Shown piece by piece: positions 56,355 through 64,000 of a DNA stretch of 64,000 nt. The translations under genes were made by a program, and so were the position numbers. A model generated the notes under the pieces. The model was not told the DNA's origin and did no database searches. It was given only the letters and a program-made list of their open reading frames with translations. The stretch is from Diphasiastrum complanatum. Lineage: Eukaryota > Streptophyta > Lycopodiopsida > Lycopodiales > Lycopodiaceae. Every line of letters begins with the position of its first letter. The stretch's first letter is position 1. The stretch covers positions 30,089,258 to 30,153,257 of the forward strand of contig CM055095.1 in assembly GCA_029204225.1 (NCBI GenBank), read 5' to 3'.

Positions 56355-56920
56355 TTCCCTATTTGGGATTCAACAACGGCGATCCGAGAGAGCCATGCTC
56401 TTGGTTAGCAGTTTTTCCTTTTCTCTTGTGCAATATAGTTAATTGGTATGCATGAATGGAGCTGAGATTTCCTGACTTGATATTGGCTTTCTGTTGTGCT
56501 GAGATTAATATTGCAGCTATTGCCACGAAGGATGTCGAACCTCGACAAACTACAGTGGATCGTCAAATTATTGACCCGGCTTCAGATCAGATTGTAATAA
56601 TTTTCTGAATCCAGCTAGTTAAAATCTTTGATGAATACTTTTGTTCCCTTGGGCTGGTTTTTAAAAATTAACATTCACATGAGCTGCTTTAACCTCTAAC
56701 AATGACCATATACTCTCAGGTTTCACTGGAGACGGCAAAGACGCGAGATCAGAAACCAACCATGCAGGCTATTGTGAACGAGGTCATCTATTCCCTCAAG
56801 AGGAGACTAAGTGGTTTAGTGCCTCAAAGCGGGGAATTTATATCCAGCTGCCCAACTTGTCGTCCACACTACGGTCCTGGAACTTCTGGTAATAGCGGCG
56901 GCGGTGGATATAATCCTTAG
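56355..56920 (+). CDS. Putative spliced gene, 3' part, unknown family
   Basis: Three candidate exons, 56355-56403, 56517-56593 and 56720-56920, join in one frame (327 bp, 108 residues and a stop). The sequence starts FPIWDSTTAIRESHALAIAT, continues KDVEPRQTTVDRQIIDPASD, and ends with ETAKTRDQKPTMQAIVNEVI, YSLKRRLSGL, a CPTC pair (SSCPTCRPHYGPG) and the Gly-rich tail SGNSGGGGYNP. Introns have acceptors ttgcag and ctctcag and donors gttagc (weak) and gtaata. A further acceptor, tgtatgtgcag, precedes the first exon. No start was found in frame; a Met frame at 56294 with a signal-peptide-like start is in another phase. I do not recognise the protein. Confidence 0.4.
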
Positions 56921-57500
56921 AAGCTATCATAAATGCTTTCAAACCAAGCAAAAAGATCTCATTCTCCAGTTTGGATTGGTCTTTCTTAAGAACCGAGTAC
57001 GTCAAGAACATGTTCGAACAGGAACCAGCATCTAATTTCTGCAGGAACTGGCATCTTTCTCCCTAAAAATCAAGTTTGTAAAAAAACTTACTGGCTTTAG
57101 AAAACTGACAACTTTTTTTAAGTGTATGAAATTTTTTGTTTGTTGTATTCATATGCAATAAATCTGTGTGGTAATGTAGGTAGAACCTTATAAAGCTTTG
57201 GTTACATAGCTTTATTGAGTTAGTAAAATAATTTATTAATATAAATTTCTAGTACTTTGGTGGCAAAGTTTGGGATGCAAGATTTAGAAGGCAAGAGTTT
57301 TCAAAAACGACAACTTCTAGAAAATGCAAGAAATTGGAGGGAAACCTTGAAGAGATTTCCAAAACAATGATCAACAAACATTCAGGTTTTGTGTGATCTT
57401 TTTATGTTGAACTGAAATTACTATAACGAAAGACCGAGAGAGAGTGAATGATCAAAAGCTCTACTACATATTAATGAATGAGTAAATTGGTATTATATGT
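56921..57500. other. Downstream of putative gene, no further gene
   Basis: AT-rich. An AATAAA-like word (gcaataaatc, about 57156-57165) could be the polyadenylation signal of the gene ending at 56920. Confidence 0.35.
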
Positions 57501-57590
57501 GAGAGAGAGAGAGAGAAGAGATAGAGAGAAGAGAGATGAGAGAGAAGAGAAGAGAGAGAGATAGAAAGAAGAAGAAGAAGAAGAAGAAGA
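57501..57590. repeat. GA/GAA-rich microsatellite
   Basis: Imperfect GA repeats, then about eight GAA units ending near 57590. Confidence 0.9.
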
Positions 57591-57714
57591 CAACTAAGTT
57601 GAGAAGACAAGTGAAAGAACACGACACTTTAGGACCCTAAATGATATTATCACTAGATATGAAAACACTCCTAACTTAGTCTTAATATCTATGACATTGT
57701 TGTCTATGTATACT

Positions 57715-57880
57715 CTTAGGTGATGGCAATTGTAAGTATGTCTACAACCATATCCTGAGTTGGACAAAATTTTATTTCTACAACCTATTCATGAACATAA
57801 TGGTATTGTAATTAGATATGTTTTGTTTCTACATGGAATCGCAGATTCTTTGTCATGGAAATGCAACTTTCTGTTATTAC
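57715..57880 (-). mobile_element. Copia RNase H C-terminal scrap
   Basis: The minus strand reads MTKNLRFHVETKHI, LQYHYVHE and FCPTQDMVVDILTIAIT, corresponding to the end of copia RNase H (R-T-K-H-I-D..Y-H-F-V-R-E .. D-I-L-T-K-A-L). Two stops interrupt it. Confidence 0.6.
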
Positions 57881-57984
57881 CCTTGAAAATTGATTGTTGA
57901 CTTTCTTATAAAATTGACACGTCAATAAGTAATCTCTAGAGCTGTTAAAACTCTGTTTTTCCATCGAGGGATCGGTCCCGTCAA

Positions 57985-58545
57985 AAGATGGCTTTTGGGT
58001 AATCGGCTTAACCTTCTGATGAAGGCGATTTCATACGATATAGCATGAAACCTAATGCCCGATCTTGGGGTTGTGATTTTCCACTAACCCGTGCTCCATG
58101 ATTGACATGGCTGTTCCAAGCCCATAGAGTCACAATCGATTGGAGGGTGTATGTCATAGGCTGATGACCATCCGAATTTACTATAGGAAAATTAAGAATG
58201 TTCGTAACGTCTATGAAGCTCCCGATGTATGTGCTCCTGATAGATATAACGAGGAGGATCTACTCCAGTTTGGACTATGATGAGAGACAGATCTTCATGA
58301 CCGTATTTGGGTAACAAATCAGGTGTAATGGGCTCTGTGTGGTGTAGGTTGTAGAAGCGGTATCGGGAGCACCCAAGTTAACATGTCAGTCAATTCATAA
58401 ATTTTCAAATGGCTCTCATCGGCCGTGGTGGCATAGTCTGCGTAGTCTATTCCCAATTTGTAAGTACTGATGGAAATCGTGACAATAGAAATTGTATTGT
58501 GATATCCCTTCTCTGATCAACAAACATAAATTCCCAGGTAATGAT
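57985..58545 (-). pseudogene. Decayed ORF of unknown family
   Basis: Two overlapping minus-strand frames look like one protein broken by a frameshift. Block 1 (58380-58192) has FYNLHHTEPITPDLLPKYGH and LIIVQTGVDPPRYIYQEHIH. Block 2 (58205-58008) has VNSDGHQPMTYTLQSIVTLW and ARVSGKSQPQDRALGFMLYR. Upstream, WEFMFVDQRRDITIQFLLSR (about 58430-58525) follows, with stops that could have been Gln codons. I do not recognise the family. An LTR-like region lies upstream, so it may be a retroelement gag. Confidence 0.4.
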
Positions 58546-58559
58546 AGGTCAAATAAACC

Positions 58560-58860
58560 TAGGCTTATCATTGGGTGTCACGTCGGGGCCGATGCCACCC
58601 AGACTGAACTTTGTAATTGCTGAATACGAGGTTTTCTGGGTACCCAAATTCTATTAAGACAGAGATGTACAATAATTTGTACTTATACCCTTTATTATAC
58701 ACTTTTGCTACTAGATACCCTATTTATAGAGTTGTAGAAGTGGTATCCAAGAATACAATTTCTAATGATGCCCACCCAATGGTCTGATCATTGGACAATA
58801 CCCTTCCTCATGGGTTGGAAATATAGGCCATGCCATCTAAGGACGAGCTTGACCTCTGAG
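58560..58860 (-). mobile_element. Candidate LTR with TATA box
   Basis: On the minus strand a TATA-like ctctataaatagggta lies at about 58722-58737, followed by non-coding sequence to gtgacaccca near 58575, just upstream of the decayed ORF. No terminal TG or primer site was identified with confidence. Confidence 0.3.
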
Positions 58861-58979
58861 TTCTAACTGCTATTACCTCAAAATAATGCTACGATGGTAG
58901 CATTTCAGGTTATAAGTAAAATAAAAAATCAACTAATTTTCTATAGTTTTGAATCAAAATTAAGAGTTTGGTACTCCAA

Positions 58980-59400
58980 CTTTTCAAGTCTCCAACGCTA
59001 CTTCTGAAGCTAATATACTATATATCTATGATTGTCGACTTCAGTTTGTAGGCCGAATTTCTACACAAGATAAGAATTTATGAAATTATGAGTTGAACCA
59101 CTATCCACCAAAATACTAACTTCTAGATCTTTCACCATGTTCTTAGGCAAGAAAGAAAGTAGTACTAAAGGAACATTCATAGTCACAATCTATCAGGTCA
59201 AATTTCCAATCTTAAATTTTCCTTGGCATCTCAATCACTTGAATTGTGGGTTTCTTTTGCTCCATGCAAATTTTCATAACATGTCTAGGCTTATTGCAAA
59301 TAAAACAAATATTTGCCCTCTTAGCCTTTTTCCAAGACATTTGTTTCCTTTGCTTACCTTCTGATGCCATTTGATCAAGCTTGTCATGAAAAACAACCTA
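58980..59400 (-). mobile_element. Gypsy gag-protease fragment
   Basis: The minus strand reads a zinc knuckle (ICFICNKPRHVMKICMEQKK) at about 59270-59330 and then the protease active site LEVSILVDSGSTHNFINSYL at about 59060-59125. A frame change separates them. Gag-like remnants continue up to about 59600. Confidence 0.7.
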
Positions 59401-59599
59401 ACAAAACTCTTTTTTTTTTCTTTGGTTTAAGTATCGATGGATTAGCCTAAAAATTGCTTCTTGGATGCCACCACTGTGGAATCATAGACTTTTGTAATCC
59501 GTACTACAACATCATCAAAGTTCGAAACACATTTCACTTCCATTCGTTCCTAATAATCCATTGGAAAAAATGACCTTTTATTGATTAACTTGTTGACAT

Positions 59600-62226
<2,627 letters not shown>

Positions 62227-62329
62227 GGTTGCCTGACAAAGCTGTCAGAGATGTGGTGTGTCTTGAGCGTCAGGACCCTAGCTGTCAGTGACGAGATGCT
62301 AGCTGGCAAGTAGTCGGGGTGACCAAGAG

Positions 62330-62560
62330 TGTCACAGGTCTTTGTCGGGCACGGGGGCGGTACCCTATGAGTCACCCAAGTATTCATAGGTCACAGGGGC
62401 TAGGCATGCAAGTGGACTAATCACCCACAGGTGGATGCCATGTGCCCAGTTGATGGGAATAGCAGGTAGAAGGACTCAAGGAGGGGGTGCCTATGGTTGG
62501 GAGTTCATTCTACCACACGGCTTCTAGGATTCATGAGCTTGGAGAGACTGGCTTGTGACA
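62330..62560 (+). mobile_element. 5' LTR of a gypsy element
   Basis: This starts TGTCACAGG and ends CTTGTGACA, giving 7-bp inverted ends (TGTCACA/TGTGACA). It is followed two bases later by a tRNA-Met-type primer site. Length 231 bp. The partner LTR would lie beyond the window. Confidence 0.65.
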
Positions 62561-62562
62561 AT

Positions 62563-62575
62563 TGGTATCAAAGCC
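62563..62575 (+). other. Gypsy primer-binding site
   Basis: TGGTATCAAAGCC matches the initiator tRNA-Met site (TGGTATCAGAGC) with one difference, directly after the LTR. Confidence 0.75.
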
Positions 62576-63379
62576 TCGTTCTAGGAGGAGAGAGAGAGAG
62601 AGAAGAGAAATGTCTGTTCTAGAGAGAGAAAAGTAAAAAAAAACTTGTTTTTTCACCATAACTTGGTCTATAGTGCTCAGATTTGAGGGAGATATGGTCA
62701 CAGACCATTTCTAGTGGGTAGTTGATGTAGATCAGCAAGGTTCCACGCCTGCAAATCTCGATTTCAGAAAAATTTTAAAGTTTTGGAGGGCCAGCGCATT
62801 TATTCTAAAAATTTTTTTGCTGATAACTCTTTGGAACCTTTTCAGATCCTGATCAAATTTTAAGATCATGTTCCTAGCATTCATAGCGATCCTATAGTGC
62901 ATCATACGTTGTTTTTGCAGCAGATTTGTCTCTGTTTCACCAAAAAGTCGGTTTTTCAAGCAAAAAAACAGGTCAGATTTTTTGAATTAGGCATAACTTC
63001 TTTGATTTTTCTTGGTTTTTGCTATTAAGGGTTCAGATTGGGCCTAGTAGGAGGACGACCTACTTCCAATTGACGGTTTATGAAAAGGCTTTTGCCGTTG
63101 AGAAGAAATTTGACGTCAAATAGCCCATTTTTTTTTCTATTTTTTTTGACTTTCAAGCCGATTTGGTGCCCAAAAAAAGCTTTTAATGACTTTTGTTACC
63201 AGCGTAGGAGAAGAAGTACTACCTGTCTTGCTTTGTGTTTTTCTCAAAGTTTTATTACTTTCCAGTTGCCTTTTTCTCTTTCAATTGTAAATTGTGAATA
63301 AGCTGAAAATTTTACAATTTCCCTTTTCTGAGTGTGTTTCTCTAGTTTGATTTCGTGTTGTCTCTATTTTTGTTTCATA
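62576..63379 (+). other. Untranslated leader of the gypsy element
   Basis: About 800 bp between primer site and gag ATG. It includes a short GA repeat (62588-62605) and otherwise U-rich sequence. No independent gene was seen. Confidence 0.5.
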
Positions 63380-64000
63380 ATGGAAGATGATAGAGTTGAT
63401 ATTTTGCTTAGCCTTCTCGTTGCTCTCCCATCACCACCACCCAACCCTGTGCTTAGCCCTGACCATAACCCGCTTTTAGTGGCTGCTAGTTCGTCTGCTG
63501 ATGTTTCTTCTTCTGTGCAAGCTCGCATGGATAGTATGGAGAAGACCATCGTAGAGATGCAAGAGATGATCTCCTCTGTAGTTGGTGGTTATGCGTCTTC
63601 TTCACAGCATGTTTTATCTTCTGCGGTTCATCCTGTGTTACCTCCACTCTACCCAGAAGACAAAGACTTTAAGCTTACTCATTTTGCAGGAAATACTTCC
63701 CAGAGAACAACTGATGTTGTAAATCAGTGGGTGCATCAGTGGGATGAATATTTTGATTTGAAGCGGGCCCCAACCGAGGAGGGTTGGCGAGTCCGCAGAG
63801 TTACTTACCATCTCACTGATTTTGTTGATAGGTGGTGGCAGAAGTTATTGAAGTTTAATCAGGCTCCATCCACCTAGATTGATTTCAAGCGGGCTTTTGG
63901 AGCTCAGTTCATTCCTCCACATGAACATGTGTGTGCGACAAATGCTTGGTTTTTTGCATCGTCAGAGCAGTACATGGTGCAGGAATATGCTGATAAGTAT
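63380..64000 (+). mobile_element. Gypsy gag, N-terminal part (runs off the window)
   Basis: The ATG at 63380 opens a frame starting MEDDRVDILLSLLVALPSPP. A heptad-like segment MDSMEKTIVEMQEMI follows, then the retrotransposon gag domain: FAGNTSQRTTDVVNQWVHQW, DEYFDLKRAPTEEGWRVRRV, TYHLTDFVDRWWQKLLKFNQ. A TAG at 63875-63877 stands where Trp is expected (APST-stop-IDFKRAFGAQFIPPH), and homology continues to the window end. Apart from that stop the frame is clean, so this is one of the younger elements here. Confidence 0.85.

Noticed and set aside
57960-58640. Organelle-derived insertion
   Set aside because: I considered mitochondrial DNA from the look of the sequence, but no mitochondrial gene could be read on either strand. 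The minus strand instead reads as a broken ORF.

Overview
This looks like nuclear DNA from a land plant with a large, retrotransposon-swollen genome. It is AT-rich, carries one spliced plant gene with multi-kilobase introns, and most of the rest is decayed Ty1/copia, Ty3/gypsy and LINE sequence. No rRNA, organelle or bacterial genes were seen. The reverse-transcriptase relic at 16.9-18.6 kb and the DNA-methylase-like relics at 34 and 52.5 kb resemble families I associate with ferns and other early-diverging land plants. A fern is therefore my best guess, but this is inference.

The one clearly intact gene is at 19.7-27.3 kb on the + strand. Its seven exons join into a complete 341-residue sugar-phosphate/phosphate translocator (TPT family, KV/A/G subgroup type). 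A GC-rich stretch lies just upstream, and intron 2 holds a LINE fragment. A second possible gene, three exons at 56.35-56.92 kb, keeps one reading frame across two introns but has no identifiable start and no recognised family.

Layout. 2.2-13.1 kb holds two related gypsy elements on the minus strand. They are split by a minus-strand copia element (5.7-8.2 kb) and by a candidate solo LTR (3.8-4.5 kb). 13.1-14.5 kb holds two further gypsy pieces. 15.3-18.6 kb has LINE, copia and reverse-transcriptase relics. 29-31 kb has LINE and gypsy scraps. 32.9-34.7 kb holds a spliced, broken DNA-methylase-like pseudogene whose 3' half and AT-rich flank recur in inverted orientation at 52.5-53.65 kb. 35.2-39.6 kb is a copia element joined to copia and gypsy fragments, ending in a gypsy 3' LTR. 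40.1-47.0 kb is a minus-strand copia element with both LTRs. A complete 3.17-kb internally deleted copia element, flanked by a 5-bp target duplication, is nested in it. 47.0-50.2 kb is a + strand copia relic. 51.4 kb carries a short tRNA-derived SINE with a 17-bp target duplication. 57.7-59.4 kb holds further retroelement pieces, and 62.3-64.0 kb is the 5' end of a + strand gypsy element that runs off the window.

Apart from the translocator, almost every coding stretch carries stops or frameshifts. Many of the stops look like C-to-T changes, as expected for methylated, silenced repeats. The main items for follow-up are the split DNA-methylase family, the nested copia element with non-TG/CA termini and a protease-RNase H fusion, the 33-bp perfect hairpin made from a gypsy RT motif, the SINE-like insertion, and the unidentified spliced gene at 56 kb.
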